Positions 1-8,940 of a DNA stretch of 64,000 nucleotides are shown in pieces. The notes under the pieces are model-generated. The model was not told where the DNA came from and searched no databases. It worked only from the letters and a program-made list of their open reading frames with translations. Position numbers and translations under genes: made by a program. How positions within the stretch are numbered: the first letter of the stretch is position 1; the number at the start of each line of letters is the position of its first letter. The stretch comes from Tellurirhabdus rosea. GTDB taxonomy: Bacteria; Bacteroidota; Bacteroidia; Cytophagales; Spirosomataceae. Where the stretch lies: positions 2,120,001 to 2,184,000 of the forward strand of contig NZ_CP111085.1 in the NCBI RefSeq assembly GCF_026278345.1. Reading direction: 5' to 3'.

Positions 1-315
1 CTCGGATACGTGCCGCACGTGAAACAGATCCGTGATGATGTAGGGCGCGTTGGGCAGAAACAGCAGCCAGAGCGCCAGACCGGGCAGCAGGGACCATTCG
101 GGCAGGGTGCCCCGTATTAGCCCTTTGCGGATGCCGTTGGCCGTCCAGAGCGGAATCCAGGCCAGAAACAGATTCCAGGAAAGCAGCAGGAAGAAAGCGT
201 CCCGCGTGAGCAGGCAGCGCGCCGCCAGCATCAGCAGGCTCATGACCGAAAGCAGGGTCAGCAGGCGGAGCCCTTCGCCGGAACGATGAACAAAGGAAGA
301 GTAGGATGTATTCAT
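1..315 (-). CDS. DUF1361-type membrane protein, C-terminus off the window
   Basis: This reading frame starts at the ATG complementary to 313-315 and runs off the left edge after 105 codons, so only the N-terminal part is seen. It has hydrophobic segments near residues 16-35, 40-55 and 75-90. The segment LFLPNAPYIITDLFH near residues 86-100 and the preceding NLFLAWIP are typical of the DUF1361 family of polytopic inner-membrane proteins, which have no established function. The gene is transcribed away from the MFS gene's 3' end side and has its own Bacteroidota-type promoter just upstream. Family assignment rests on these motifs only; function is unknown. Confidence 0.75.
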   Translation of the reverse strand, partial: MNTSYSSFVHRSGEGLRLLTLLSVMSLLMLAARCLLTRDAFFLLLSWNLFLAWIPLWTANGIRKGLIRGTLPEWSLLPGLALWLLFLPNAPYIITDLFHVRHVSE

Positions 316-333
316 ATAAAGTACTTTGTCTTG

Positions 334-366
334 CAAAGTAAGGAAATTCTTTGGTTTTCTGTCAAT
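334..366 (-). promoter_or_regulatory. Predicted promoter of the DUF1361 gene
   Basis: On the minus strand TTG (365-363) is followed after 21 nt by TTACTTTG (341-334). This is one mismatch from the Bacteroidota -7 consensus TAnnTTTG. The box ends about 18 nt before the start codon at 315. The match is inferred by eye. Confidence 0.5.
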
Positions 367-425
367 AAAAAATGCGGACAATTGAGCCAATGGTTAACGG
401 CTGACCCGCTCGCAAGCCCGTTCTC

Positions 426-1664
426 TCAGTGATTGGCGATAAACCGCCGGAAGAATCCCCACCCGACCAGCACCATCGCCCCGGCCATCATAATGGGCAG
501 ATAGATGCTGATAGCGTCCATGTACGGAGCCACCAGCGGCGGTATGGCAAACGCCGCCGACAGCACCGACTGGTTGATTCCCAGAATTTTACCCTGCTCC
601 TGCGGCGATGCACTTTCGGAAACGAGCGAAGTGGAGTTGGGCGAAGTCAGGCCCTGAAAGAGCGACATGACGGGCACCACCAGAAACAGCTGCCAGCTTT
701 CGGTCGGCAGCAGAAAAAGCCAGAGGGCCAGCGCCAGCCCCAGCACGCTGATTCGCAGAATCTGCCGCGGCGAATACCGGTTGGCTACCCGGCGCACGAC
801 CGTTCCCTGCATGAAGGCGATCCAGACGCCCACGTAGGCGAAATACCGCCCGATCTGCGTCTGGTTGTAATCGAACCGCTTGATGAGCAGCACCTGAAAG
901 AACTGGGTGTAAAAGTTGAAGCCCAGCGCGTAAAAGAACACGCCCAGAAACAGAATCCGCAAAGCCGGAATCGTGAAGGCTTCGCCCAGGTTCCGGAAGC
1001 CTGTAAAAATGGTCACGGGGCGATGGATGGGCGTTTTCAGCGTTTCGCGGAAGTTCAGAATGACGAGGCCGATGTTGAGGAGCGACAGCAGCGCCGCCGC
1101 CAGAAAGGGCGTGGTAAAATTGAACCACGAAATGAAATGGGGGTTGGCCAGCTCTCCGCCCAGCGCCGGACCGATGATGAAGCCCAGCCCGAACGCTACG
1201 CCGATGAGACCAAAGTTCTTGGTACGGGACGTTTCGTCGCTGACGTCGGCGATGGCCGATTGGATGATGGACAGGTTGCCCCCGCCGATGCCGTAAATCA
1301 GGCGGCTCACAAACAGCAGCGGTACGTTTCTCTGGTGAATTCCCAGGGCGAAAATCAGGTAGCCGACAAACGTCAGGACGAGCGAAAAAAGCAGCAGGCG
1401 TTTGCGGCCGTAGCGGTCGGAGAGCGCCCCCAGCAACGGCCCGCTGAAAAATCCGGCAATGGAAAAAACGGCGATCAGCAGGCCCAGCAGCACCGTCCGG
1501 CTGTATTCGCTATAGCTTTCCGGCAGAAAATGCGACTCCGGCCGGAGCAGCAGCGGCGCAATGATCGGATTAGCGATTCCCACCCCAACCAGGTCGAGGA
1601 AGACGGTAAAAAAGATGGTTCCGAGGGAAAGTCGTTTGTCCTCGGGAGCAGGGGATGGCGTCAT
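426..1664 (-). CDS. MFS transporter (drug/TetA-like exporter family)
   Basis: The 412-residue protein has the length and about twelve hydrophobic segments of a major facilitator antiporter. The loop 2-3 signature is present as GALSDRYGRKR at residues 79-89, and the N-terminal helix has the FLDLVGVGIANPIIAPLL pattern of the TetA/multidrug branch. It would move a small molecule across the inner membrane at the expense of the proton gradient; the substrate cannot be read from sequence. It is a single gene, divergent from mazG, with a 271-bp spacer between them that holds a low-complexity inverted repeat. No regulator gene sits beside it. The ATG at 1664 was chosen because the first helix starts about 15 residues later, as is usual. 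Confidence 0.85.
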   Translation of the reverse strand: MTPSPAPEDKRLSLGTIFFTVFLDLVGVGIANPIIAPLLLRPESHFLPESYSEYSRTVLLGLLIAVFSIAGFFSGPLLGALSDRYGRKRLLLFSLVLTFVGYLIFALGIHQRNVPLLFVSRLIYGIGGGNLSIIQSAIADVSDETSRTKNFGLIGVAFGLGFIIGPALGGELANPHFISWFNFTTPFLAAALLSLLNIGLVILNFRETLKTPIHRPVTIFTGFRNLGEAFTIPALRILFLGVFFYALGFNFYTQFFQVLLIKRFDYNQTQIGRYFAYVGVWIAFMQGTVVRRVANRYSPRQILRISVLGLALALWLFLLPTESWQLFLVVPVMSLFQGLTSPNSTSLVSESASPQEQGKILGINQSVLSAAFAIPPLVAPYMDAISIYLPIMMAGAMVLVGWGFFRRFIANH

Positions 1665-1787
1665 TTCGAGTCAGGTATTCCGGTAGAATAACCCGAAAAC
1701 GACCGTATGGTCTTTTGAAATTTACTTTTTCCGCCCAACCCCGACTCTTTGGCGCCGGTTTGGTGTTCTACGGACGCAGAGGGCATA

Positions 1788-1881
1788 AAGAGAAAAGAGA
1801 TGAGAGAAAAGAGAAACGACCCAAGGGCTATCGGCTCTTGTCACTTGTCTTCTGTCTCTTTTCTCTTGTCTCTTTCTGTCC
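1788..1881. repeat. GA-rich inverted repeat between MFS gene and mazG
   Basis: The left side (1788-1820) repeats the word AGAGAAAAGAGA twice. The right side (1844-1881) carries the reverse complement words TCTCTTTTCTCTTGTCTCTT. The arms match imperfectly and the spacer is about 24 nt. It lies between two divergently transcribed genes, so it is not a simple terminator. It belongs in style to the other tandem-word hairpins of this window. Confidence 0.6.
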
Positions 1882-1935
1882 ACTATCGCTAGTTTTACTG
1901 AAAAATGAAGAATCGCCTGCGGGCTTTCCCTATTC

Positions 1936-2748
1936 ATGACTGAATTTCAATCCCTGCCGCCCCGTCGGCAAGAGCAGCTAATGGCATTCAACCGCCTGCT
2001 GACCATCATGGACGAACTCCGCGAGCAGTGCCCCTGGGACCGTAAACAGACCCTGGACAGCCTCCGCCACCTGACCATTGAAGAAACCTACGAACTCTCA
2101 GACGCCATTCTGGAAGGCGACCTGCCCGAGATTCGGAAAGAACTGGGCGACATTCAGCTCCACCTAATTTTTTACGCCAAAATCGCCTCGGAAACGGGGG
2201 CCTTTGACATGGCCGACGTCCTGAACGGCATCTGCGAAAAGCTCATCAGCCGTCATCCGCACATCTATGGCGACGTGAAGGCGGAGACCGAGGAGCAGGT
2301 GAAGCAGAACTGGGAACAGCTCAAACTGAAAGAGGGCAACCGCTCGGTGCTGGGCGGCGTTCCGTCGTCGCTGCCCGCGCTGGTGAAGGCGATGCGTATT
2401 CAGGAAAAAGCCCGGGGTGCCGGCTTCGACTGGGAAGAACGCCAGCAGGTTTGGGAGAAGGTTGAGGAAGAAATGCAGGAATTCAAACAGGAATTCAACG
2501 CCGACACGGGCGAAGCCATCGACCGCGAGAAGGCCGAGAAAGAATTCGGCGACGTGCTGTTCTCGCTGGTCAACTACGCCCGTTTTATCGACCTTAATCC
2601 CGAAACGGCGCTGGAACGGACCAACAAGAAGTTCATCAAACGGTTCCAGTACCTGGAAGAACAGGCCCGCGCCGCCGGCCGCCAGCTGAAAGACATGACG
2701 CTGGAAGAAATGGAAGTGTACTGGCAGGAAGCGAAGCAGTTTACCTGA
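1936..2748 (+). CDS. mazG: Nucleoside triphosphate pyrophosphohydrolase MazG
   Basis: MazG hydrolyses nucleoside triphosphates to monophosphate and pyrophosphate and acts as a house-cleaning enzyme for non-canonical nucleotides. The 270-residue protein has the classic N-terminal domain with CPWD (32-35), the EExxE metal-binding helix (LTIEETYEL, about 47-55) and the matching ELGD at 69-72. A second, similar helical domain follows, with EEEMQEF and KEFGDVLFSLVNYARF near residues 175-215. Length and two-domain order agree with the full-length bacterial MazG. It is followed by a clear intrinsic terminator, so it is probably monocistronic. Confidence 0.95.
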   Translation: MTEFQSLPPRRQEQLMAFNRLLTIMDELREQCPWDRKQTLDSLRHLTIEETYELSDAILEGDLPEIRKELGDIQLHLIFYAKIASETGAFDMADVLNGICEKLISRHPHIYGDVKAETEEQVKQNWEQLKLKEGNRSVLGGVPSSLPALVKAMRIQEKARGAGFDWEERQQVWEKVEEEMQEFKQEFNADTGEAIDREKAEKEFGDVLFSLVNYARFIDLNPETALERTNKKFIKRFQYLEEQARAAGRQLKDMTLEEMEVYWQEAKQFT

Positions 2749-2790
2749 TGCTACCCATTGGCCTAAATAGTTAACTTAGAGAGCCGTATA

Positions 2791-2822
2791 AAAAAAGTCA
2801 GCCTCTGAAGGCTGACTTTTTT
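2791..2822 (+). terminator. Intrinsic terminator of mazG
   Basis: A perfect 14-bp stem (2791-2804 with 2809-2822), loop CTGA, begins with an A-run and ends in six T, 42 nt after the mazG stop. The A-run makes it usable in both directions. Confidence 0.9.
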
Positions 2823-2868
2823 CGTGGTTTAGCGTCCTACCGGAAGACTCTTTCCTACTGCGACCGCC

Positions 2869-4026
2869 ATGAATCGTCCCGCTTCCTTTCTGCTGATTCT
2901 CGCTTTTCTCCTCCTGCTCGGCGCCGCCGCCACGGCCCAGGACCTCGATTTTCTGAGCGTCGGCTACCCGCCGGGAGCCACGGCTCACACCTATTCCGGC
3001 GTCGGCAATCCGCCCGTCAACGTGGATATCGCCATTTCCGGTCCCGGCGTTTTCAGTAATTCCTCGCCTTCAGCCACCGGTCCGGGACTGACCACGACCT
3101 CCGTCAATTTTTCCAACAATACCGAAAAGAAAACCTACACCTTTACTTTCAGCGCACCGGTTCTGGGGCTGCTGTTCGACCTGCGAGCGATCAACCAGAA
3201 TCTCAGTTTTACCAATCCCAACCGCAATTATCAGGACCAGGTCACCGTGACGGCCACCAACGGTCTTGGCCAGCCCGTTGCCGTTTCTTTTTCGGCCAAT
3301 CCCGCCGAGGCGATCGTCAGCGGCAACACCATCACGGCCAATTCGTCTTCGGCCTCCTCCCCGGTCGGGGTAAGCTTCGGCGACGGCGTCCAGGTGCTGA
3401 CCATTGTTTTCGGCAACGGCCCCGCGGCGGGCAGCAACCCGGATGCGAACGGTTTCACGATTGGCGACATGGCCTGGTCGGCGCTGCCGGTCGAACTCGT
3501 TTCGTTCCGGGCCACTTCCGAAGCCGGGGGCGTGCGGCTCGACTGGGAAACCGCCTGGGAAAAGGCCGCCGACCGTTTTGTGGTGGAGCGCAGCCTGACG
3601 GCGGCCGAATTCATTCCTCTCGCCGAACAACCCGCCAGGGGCACCATCGACCAGCGACAGGCGTATGTTTTCTTCGACGCGTCTCCCCTCCGGGGCACCA
3701 GCTATTACCGGCTGCGTCAGGTTGACCGGGACGGGTCTTCTTCGTATTCCGAAATCGTGTCGGTCATCCGCGACCCCGACGCCCCTCTGCTGGAAGTGGT
3801 TGGCAACCCGATTTTGGACGGCCGCATCCGGCTGCGCCTACGCAATCTGCTTCCGGAGTCGCTGACGCTCAGCCGGCTCGACGGCCGCGCGATTGCCTTC
3901 ACCTTGCCGATGACGACCGGCGAAGAGGCGACGATTACGCCCACCGAGTTGCTTCAGCCGGGCGTTTATCTCCTTCGGGCGCTGGTCGGCAGGCACTCTC
4001 TGGTCCGAAAAGTGGTTGTGCAGTAA
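2869..4026 (+). CDS. Secreted protein with T9SS-type C-terminal sorting domain
   Basis: Residues 1-24 form a clear signal peptide ending in ATAQ. The middle (about 25-200) is Ser/Thr/Asn-rich and beta-like, with no family I recognise. From about residue 205 comes the motif LPVELVSF, then a fibronectin-like stretch with LDWETAWE, FVVERS and GTSYYRLRQVD, a module found in very many Cytophagales secreted proteins. The last ~75 residues, ending GVYLLRALVGRHSLVRKVVVQ in pattern, look like a type A sorting domain for the type IX secretion system. The protein is therefore probably exported across the outer membrane and attached to the surface or released. Function beyond that is unknown. It stands alone between a terminator and recJ. 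Confidence 0.8.
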   Translation: MNRPASFLLILAFLLLLGAAATAQDLDFLSVGYPPGATAHTYSGVGNPPVNVDIAISGPGVFSNSSPSATGPGLTTTSVNFSNNTEKKTYTFTFSAPVLGLLFDLRAINQNLSFTNPNRNYQDQVTVTATNGLGQPVAVSFSANPAEAIVSGNTITANSSSASSPVGVSFGDGVQVLTIVFGNGPAAGSNPDANGFTIGDMAWSALPVELVSFRATSEAGGVRLDWETAWEKAADRFVVERSLTAAEFIPLAEQPARGTIDQRQAYVFFDASPLRGTSYYRLRQVDRDGSSSYSEIVSVIRDPDAPLLEVVGNPILDGRIRLRLRNLLPESLTLSRLDGRAIAFTLPMTTGEEATITPTELLQPGVYLLRALVGRHSLVRKVVVQ

Positions 4027-4052
4027 AGACATTTTTCTGTTATCTTGCAGAT

Positions 4053-5828
4053 ATGACCGAAAAGCGCTGGATTCACCGACCACAACCGAGCACGACCGAG
4101 GAGCTGAAGGCCGTTGAAGACCTTACACGCCAGCTGAACATCACCCCGTTTCTGGCGATGCTGCTGGTGCAACGGGGTGTCTACTCGTTTGAACAGGCCA
4201 GGACGTTCTTTCGGCCGGAACTGGCTCATCTGCACGATCCCTTTCTGATGAAGGACATGGACCAGGCCGTCCTGCGGCTGCAAATGGCCCTTCTCCGGAA
4301 CGAAAAAATCCTGGTGTACGGCGATTACGACGTGGATGGTACTACTTCAGTGGCGCTGTTCTACGGATTTCTGAAAACGATTCATTCGAACCTCGATTTT
4401 TATATTCCCGACCGGTACAAAGAAGGCTACGGCGTATCCTCTGCCGGGATCGAATGGGCGGCCGAAAACGGCTTTTCCCTGATTGTCAGCCTCGACTGCG
4501 GGATCAAATCCGTGGACAAGGTGCAGGAAGCTGCCGACTACGGCATTGATTTCATCATCTGCGACCACCACCGGCCCGGCAGCTACCTTCCGACCTGCTG
4601 CGCCGTGCTGGACCCCAAACGCGAGGATTGTTCCTATCCCTACAAGGAACTGACGGGCTGCGGCGTAGGCTTCAAGCTGCTTCAGGCGCTCTGCCTGCTG
4701 CGCGATATTCCGCTCGAACGGCTGTTTGATTTTCTGGATCTGGTGGTGGTCAGCATCGCCTCCGACATTGTCCCCATTACCGGCGAAAACCGCGTGCTGG
4801 CGTACTACGGCCTCAAGCGCCTGAACGCTTCTCCCCGGCCGGGCCTCAAAGCCCTCATCCAGATCGCGAGCCTGCGGGATGAACTCGATATCATGAACGT
4901 GGTGTTCGGCATCGGGCCGCGCATCAACGCCGCCGGGCGGATCAAGCACGCCAAAGCCGCGGTGCAACTTCTCCTGTCCGAAACGGAGGAAGAAGCCACC
5001 GGGCATGCTTTCGAAATCAACGAGCACAACAACAGTCGGCGGCAGTACGACAGCAGCATCACCGAAGAGGCCCTGGCGATGATCCAGGCCGATGAGTGGC
5101 TGCGCAACGCCAAAAGCACCGTGCTGTTCAACAACGGCTGGCATAAGGGTGTCATCGGCATTGTGGCCTCCCGCTGCATCGAGAAGTTTCACCGCCCGAC
5201 CATCATCCTCACCGAGTCGCACAACAAGGCGGCCGGGTCGGCCCGGTCAGTGCCGGGCTTCGACGTCTACGAAGCCATTGAAGAATGCGCGGACCTGCTG
5301 GAGCAGTTCGGCGGCCACACCTTTGCGGCCGGTCTGACGCTGAAGATTGAAAACGTTCCGCTGTTCCGGCAACGGTTTGAAGAGGTGGTGCAGCGCCGCA
5401 TCCGGGAAGAACAGCTCATTCCGCAGGTTGAAATCGACCTGCCGATCGACCTGAGCGCGGTGGACATGAAGTTCCACAAGATCCTGAAGCAGATGGCTCC
5501 GTTCGGGCCGGAAAATATGTCGCCGGTCTTCTGCACCGACGAGGTGTATCTCTACAGCGGGCCGTTTACGATGAAGGAGAAGCACCTGAAATTCCAGATT
5601 CAGCACCATTCGTCGCCGCAGATCTTCACCTGCATTGGCTTCAACATGGCCCACTACGCCCTTGAACTGCGGCGCGGCGAGCCTTTTTCCATTTGTTATC
5701 AGATTGAACTCAACCACTACAACGGGCAAACCTCGTTACAGCTTTACCTGAAAGATATTAAAATTGCCTCCCGTACCGTTCCTAATCAGCAGATTCTTAG
5801 TGGGACAGGATTACGACAAGATTTTTAA
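4053..5828 (+). CDS. recJ: Single-stranded-DNA-specific exonuclease RecJ
   Basis: RecJ degrades single-stranded DNA 5' to 3' in recombination and mismatch repair. The 591-residue protein shows the DHH-phosphoesterase motifs: DYDVDG at 91-96, SLDCG near 146-150, DHH at 171-173, and the DHHA1 motif GGHTFAAG near residue 425, followed by the OB-fold C-terminal domain. The family usually ends right after the strand seen here as LQLYLKDIKI. The extra tail of about 19 residues, rich in polar residues and ending GLRQDF, appears to come from fusion to sequence of the downstream Rpn relic, with which it overlaps by 29 nt. Catalytic residues are intact, so the enzyme should be active. Confidence 0.95.
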   Translation: MTEKRWIHRPQPSTTEELKAVEDLTRQLNITPFLAMLLVQRGVYSFEQARTFFRPELAHLHDPFLMKDMDQAVLRLQMALLRNEKILVYGDYDVDGTTSVALFYGFLKTIHSNLDFYIPDRYKEGYGVSSAGIEWAAENGFSLIVSLDCGIKSVDKVQEAADYGIDFIICDHHRPGSYLPTCCAVLDPKREDCSYPYKELTGCGVGFKLLQALCLLRDIPLERLFDFLDLVVVSIASDIVPITGENRVLAYYGLKRLNASPRPGLKALIQIASLRDELDIMNVVFGIGPRINAAGRIKHAKAAVQLLLSETEEEATGHAFEINEHNNSRRQYDSSITEEALAMIQADEWLRNAKSTVLFNNGWHKGVIGIVASRCIEKFHRPTIILTESHNKAAGSARSVPGFDVYEAIEECADLLEQFGGHTFAAGLTLKIENVPLFRQRFEEVVQRRIREEQLIPQVEIDLPIDLSAVDMKFHKILKQMAPFGPENMSPVFCTDEVYLYSGPFTMKEKHLKFQIQHHSSPQIFTCIGFNMAHYALELRRGEPFSICYQIELNHYNGQTSLQLYLKDIKIASRTVPNQQILSGTGLRQDF

Positions 5829-6427
5829 GGAAAACATCGAGCCGCTGGTGCTGCCTCTTCTACAGAAAGTATTGAAACTCCCCCGACCGGCGGAGCTAAC
5901 GGAGATTGCGGACGACCTACAGCGGACTATCGAGCGAAAGCCCGATTACCTGAAGCTGGCCAGCGACGAGCAGGGCCTCAACCGCGGAGTTTCTGAACTC
6001 CGGGCGGCCGGAAGAAGTTGTACTGGCAGTACTGGGACGACTGGTCGATGCCAGACCGGAAAGCGTCATTCAGGCTATCATCCGGAAATTGAAAGAAACG
6101 CATCCGGACACAACGGGTCTGAGCCGGTCGCTGCACCAGCTCGAAGTTCTGTCAAAATTGCGTAATTTACAGGACGAAACCATTAAACAAATCGAAGCCA
6201 TGCCGTTTGTCTATGACCTCGAAACCGATATTCGCTTTCTCCAGGGTATTCGTAAAGGGCAGCTGGAGGGGCTGAAAGAAGGTCTCCAGGAGGGTGAAGA
6301 GAAAGCCCGAAAAGAAATCGTCGCGAACCTCCTCCGGCTGGGAACACTCAGCAGCGAACAGATTGCAGCGGCGGCCGGTGTTTCGCTCGACTTTATTGAA
6401 CAAATCAGGCGACAACCAAACGTCTGA
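5800..6427 (+). pseudogene. Remnant of an Rpn-family (PD-(D/E)XK) nuclease/transposase-like gene
   Basis: Two pieces of one family can be read in different frames. The first (from GTG 5800 to about 5985) has YDKIFKENIEPLVLPLL and LTEIADDLQRTIERKPDYL, the typical N-terminus of the Rpn/PDDEXK group. The second (about 5990-6427) has the C-terminal helices with LEVLSKLRNLQ, AMPFVYDLETD and a final HTH-like segment LSSEQIAAAAGVSLDFIEQI. Between them the nuclease core, normally more than 100 residues, is missing and the frame shifts by +1. The relic overlaps the recJ stop at one end and stops 34 nt before lptB at the other. An ATG at 6089 could still give a 112-residue protein from the second part, but I think it is dead. 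Confidence 0.8.
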
Positions 6428-6461
6428 ACGACCATTTTCCGGCCGTCACGCGGCCCTGAGT

Positions 6462-7193
6462 ATGCTTCTTCGTACCGAAAATTTAGTTAAGAAATACGGC
6501 TCCCGCCTGGTCAACGACAATGTTTCGTACCAGGTCGAACAGGGCGAAATCGTCGGACTCCTCGGCCCCAACGGCGCGGGCAAAACGACTTCTTTTTACA
6601 TGGCCGTGGGCCTCATCAAGCCCAACAGCGGCAAGGTGTACATCGACCAGACGGACGTGACGGACATGCCCATGTACAAGCGCGCCCGCCTCGGCGTCGG
6701 GTATCTGGCGCAGGAAGCTTCCGTATTCCGGGACTTGTCCGTGGAAGAGAACATCATGGCCGTTCTGGAAATGACCGACCTGTCCAAAGCGGAACAGAAG
6801 GAGAAGATGGAAGCCCTGCTGGAAGAATTTCACCTGACCCACGTCCGGAAAAACCTCGGTAAGGTGCTGTCGGGCGGTGAGCGGCGACGGACCGAAATTG
6901 CCCGGGCACTCGCCGTGGACCCCCGCTTCATTCTGCTTGACGAACCGTTTGCGGGCGTGGACCCCATTGCCGTTGAAGACATTCAGAGCATTGTCGCGAA
7001 GCTGAAGCACAAAAACATCGGCATCCTCATTACGGACCATAACGTAAACGAAACCCTGTCGATCACCGACCGGGCGTATCTGCTCTTCGAAGGAAAAATT
7101 CTGAAGCAGGGCACGGCCGAAGACCTGGCCAACGACGAACAGGTGCGGCGCGTCTACCTCGGCCAGAATTTCGAGCTGAAACGGAAGATCTAG
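6462..7193 (+). CDS. lptB: LPS export ABC transporter ATP-binding protein LptB
   Basis: LptB is the cytoplasmic ATPase that powers lipopolysaccharide extraction by the LptBFG complex. The 243-residue protein has Walker A GPNGAGKT (35-42), Q-loop LAQEASVFRDLSVEENI, signature LSGGERRR, Walker B FILLDEPFAGVDP and switch His in TDHNV. The VEENI and AGVDPIAVEDI segments are characteristic of LptB rather than of a general ABC ATPase. The ATG at 6462 was preferred over upstream in-frame ATGs because homologues start with the MLLRTENLVKKYG-type sequence. It ends 25 bp before the convergent recO, separated by a short perfect hairpin. Confidence 0.93.
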   Translation: MLLRTENLVKKYGSRLVNDNVSYQVEQGEIVGLLGPNGAGKTTSFYMAVGLIKPNSGKVYIDQTDVTDMPMYKRARLGVGYLAQEASVFRDLSVEENIMAVLEMTDLSKAEQKEKMEALLEEFHLTHVRKNLGKVLSGGERRRTEIARALAVDPRFILLDEPFAGVDPIAVEDIQSIVAKLKHKNIGILITDHNVNETLSITDRAYLLFEGKILKQGTAEDLANDEQVRRVYLGQNFELKRKI

Positions 7194-7217
7194 TATCCAC
7201 GGGCCGTCCGTGGATAC
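7193..7217. terminator. Short perfect hairpin between lptB and recO
   Basis: GTATCCACGG (7193-7202) and CCGTGGATAC (7208-7217) form a perfect 10-bp stem with loop GCCGT. It fills the 25-bp space between two convergent genes and starts on the last base of the lptB stop codon. There is no T-run, so termination is inferred from position. Confidence 0.65.
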
Positions 7218-7218
7218 A

Positions 7219-7911
7219 TTACGAAAGCACTTCGCGCAACACGGGCAGCGATTTGATTTCGCCCAGGCCATCGATGTGAATCCGGTAAAAGGCCACCACC
7301 GCATCCAGCAGTTCGCCCCGGACCGAACGATTGATTTTCACGGGTGTCCCCAGCGGCTGGCGAAGAAACACGGCCAGCGCCGCTTCGGCCGACTCATCGG
7401 GCAGAAACGGGTAGTTATGCTCCCGCAACTGGCTCTCAAACTCCGACGCGCTGGACGGAACAAAGCCCAGAAAGGCCGCCAGTTTGAGCAGAAACGCGAT
7501 GTGGAAGTTTTCAAAGCCGGAACTCGCCTCCTCCAGGTGAAGAATGGACGCTTCCAGAAACCGGTACAATTCCGGGTTGCCGGCTTCCTCCTTCAGCGTT
7601 TTACTCAGCATTTCGCTCATAAACAGCGCCATGCTCGACTTGGCGACCTCAAACGGAATGTGCTGAAGCGGATAAGTCGTTTTCGCCTCCGAGAGCCGGT
7701 GCAGGTCGCGGTCCGGTTTGTAATAGACCACCATTTCGAGCATCGTCAGCGGCTGGTACAGCGCAATCCGGCTGCCCTTGCTCTTCGACGAGCGGACGCT
7801 GTTGACAATATAACTCTGTAAACCATATTCCTCGGTGTAAACGCGCACGATGATGGACGTTTCGCGATAACGGATATAGCTCAGGACAATGCCTCTGGTT
7901 TTTTGCAACAT
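7219..7911 (-). CDS. recO: DNA repair protein RecO
   Basis: RecO helps load RecA on SSB-coated single strands in the RecFOR pathway. The 230-residue protein begins with the OB-fold pattern of the family (KTRGIVLSYIRYRETSIIVRVYTEEYG) and continues with the helical domain seen in Bacteroidota RecO, for example MALFMSEMLSKTL. The zinc-finger cysteines of some RecO proteins are absent, which is common in this phylum. An upstream in-frame ATG at 7962 would add 17 unlike residues, so the ATG at 7911 is chosen. Together with recJ four genes away the window holds two RecF-pathway parts, although they are not in one operon. Confidence 0.9.
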   Translation of the reverse strand: MLQKTRGIVLSYIRYRETSIIVRVYTEEYGLQSYIVNSVRSSKSKGSRIALYQPLTMLEMVVYYKPDRDLHRLSEAKTTYPLQHIPFEVAKSSMALFMSEMLSKTLKEEAGNPELYRFLEASILHLEEASSGFENFHIAFLLKLAAFLGFVPSSASEFESQLREHNYPFLPDESAEAALAVFLRQPLGTPVKINRSVRGELLDAVVAFYRIHIDGLGEIKSLPVLREVLS

Positions 7912-7930
7912 TGGGCAGTGACAAGGTAAG

Positions 7931-7950
7931 AAAGTAACAAAGTAACAAAG
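7931..7950. repeat. Short tandem word AAAGTAAC between recO and the FAH gene
   Basis: The 20-nt string AAAGTAACAAAGTAACAAAG contains two and a half copies of an 8-nt unit. It sits just upstream of recO in a 149-bp divergent spacer. No inverted partner is visible nearby. It resembles one arm of the tandem-word hairpins seen elsewhere in the window. Confidence 0.5.
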
Positions 7951-8060
7951 CGAACCCGCCAATCCCTTGCCGCACGAAAGAAGATTTTGACGAAAATTAC
8001 GCCAACAGTGTGTAGAATCCGCCTGCTTGTGTCTCTTATGCGTATAGCTGACTATTCACC

Positions 8061-8900
8061 ATGAAACTCTACCGTACCCGCCACGGCATTGTTGCCGAAC
8101 ACGATGGCCAATTCCACCGTGCGCCTTCCGATGACTGGGATTACCTCGTCAATCAGGATGACCTCTACGCTTTTTTGCAGCAGGAAGTTCCGTCGACGGC
8201 GGCTTCGGACGAATACCGCTCGTGGGTAGAGACCGACCTGCTCGCCCCGATCAGCCGGCAGGAAATCTGGGCTTCGGGCGTGACCTACCTCCGCAGCCGG
8301 GAAGCCCGCATGGAAGAAGCCAAAGACGCCGGTGGCGGCGATTTCTACGCCCGTGTCTACGACGCCGAGCGCCCCGAACTCTTCTTCAAATCCACGGCAA
8401 ACCGGGCCGTTGGGCCGGGGGCTGCGGTCCGCATCCGGAAAGATTCAGCCTGGAACGTTCCCGAGCCGGAACTGACGCTGTTTATTACTTCTGGGGGAAA
8501 AATTGCGGGTTATACCTGCGGCAACGACATGAGCTCGCGCGACATTGAAGGCGAAAACCCGCTCTATCTGCCCCAGGCCAAAACCTACGACGGTTCGGCC
8601 GCCATCGGTCCCTGTCTCCTGGTTCCCGAAAAACCCATTTCGCCCGAAACAGAAATCCGGCTGGAGATCCGGCGGGACGGCAAACCGGTTTTTGACCAGA
8701 ACATCGCCATCAACCGCATGAAGCGGCAGCATACGGAACTCGTCTCGTTTCTGTTTCGCGAATGTTCCTTTCCGTTTGGCTGTTACCTGATGACGGGCAC
8801 GGGCATTGTCCCGCCCGATGACTTCACGCTGCGAATCGGTGATGAAGTAGCGATCACGATCGACGGAATCGGAACGCTGCGCAATACTGTAGAACAATAA
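8061..8900 (+). CDS. FAH-family 2-keto-3-deoxy-sugar-acid dehydratase/hydrolase
   Basis: The 279-residue protein is of the fumarylacetoacetate hydrolase superfamily. The metal ligands are readable as E135-x-E137 in PEPELTLF and D156 in GNDMSSRD. The active-site strand continues as [15 protein letters not shown], and [10 protein letters not shown] is the usual distal motif. The pattern [15 protein letters not shown] plus the PEPE and NPLYLPQ segments resembles 2-keto-3-deoxy-D-arabinonate dehydratase (KdaD/AraD1 type) more than true fumarylacetoacetase. The next gene, 40 bp downstream, is an aldehyde dehydrogenase of the type that oxidises 2,5-dioxopentanoate. The pair would therefore run the end of a non-phosphorylating pentose or uronate route to 2-oxoglutarate. 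The superfamily is certain; the substrate is inferred. Confidence 0.82.
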   Translation: MKLYRTRHGIVAEHDGQFHRAPSDDWDYLVNQDDLYAFLQQEVPSTAASDEYRSWVETDLLAPISRQEIWASGVTYLRSREARMEEAKDAGGGDFYARVYDAERPELFFKSTANRAVGPGAAVRIRKDSAWNVPEPELTLFITSGGKIAGYTCGNDMSSRDIEGENPLYLPQAKTYDGSAAIGPCLLVPEKPISPETEIRLEIRRDGKPVFDQNIAINRMKRQHTELVSFLFRECSFPFGCYLMTGTGIVPPDDFTLRIGDEVAITIDGIGTLRNTVEQ

Positions 8901-8940
8901 ACTTTTCCGCAGGCCGGGCCGCCGGCGCGGTTAGCATCCT

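Noticed and set aside
1655-1939. Plus-strand frame across the MFS-mazG spacer
   Set aside because: It covers low-complexity GA/CT repeats and overlaps the start of mazG; no coding signal.
5764-5828. Frameshift inside recJ near its end
   Set aside because: All RecJ domains are complete before this point; only the tail differs, which is explained by the fusion with the Rpn relic.
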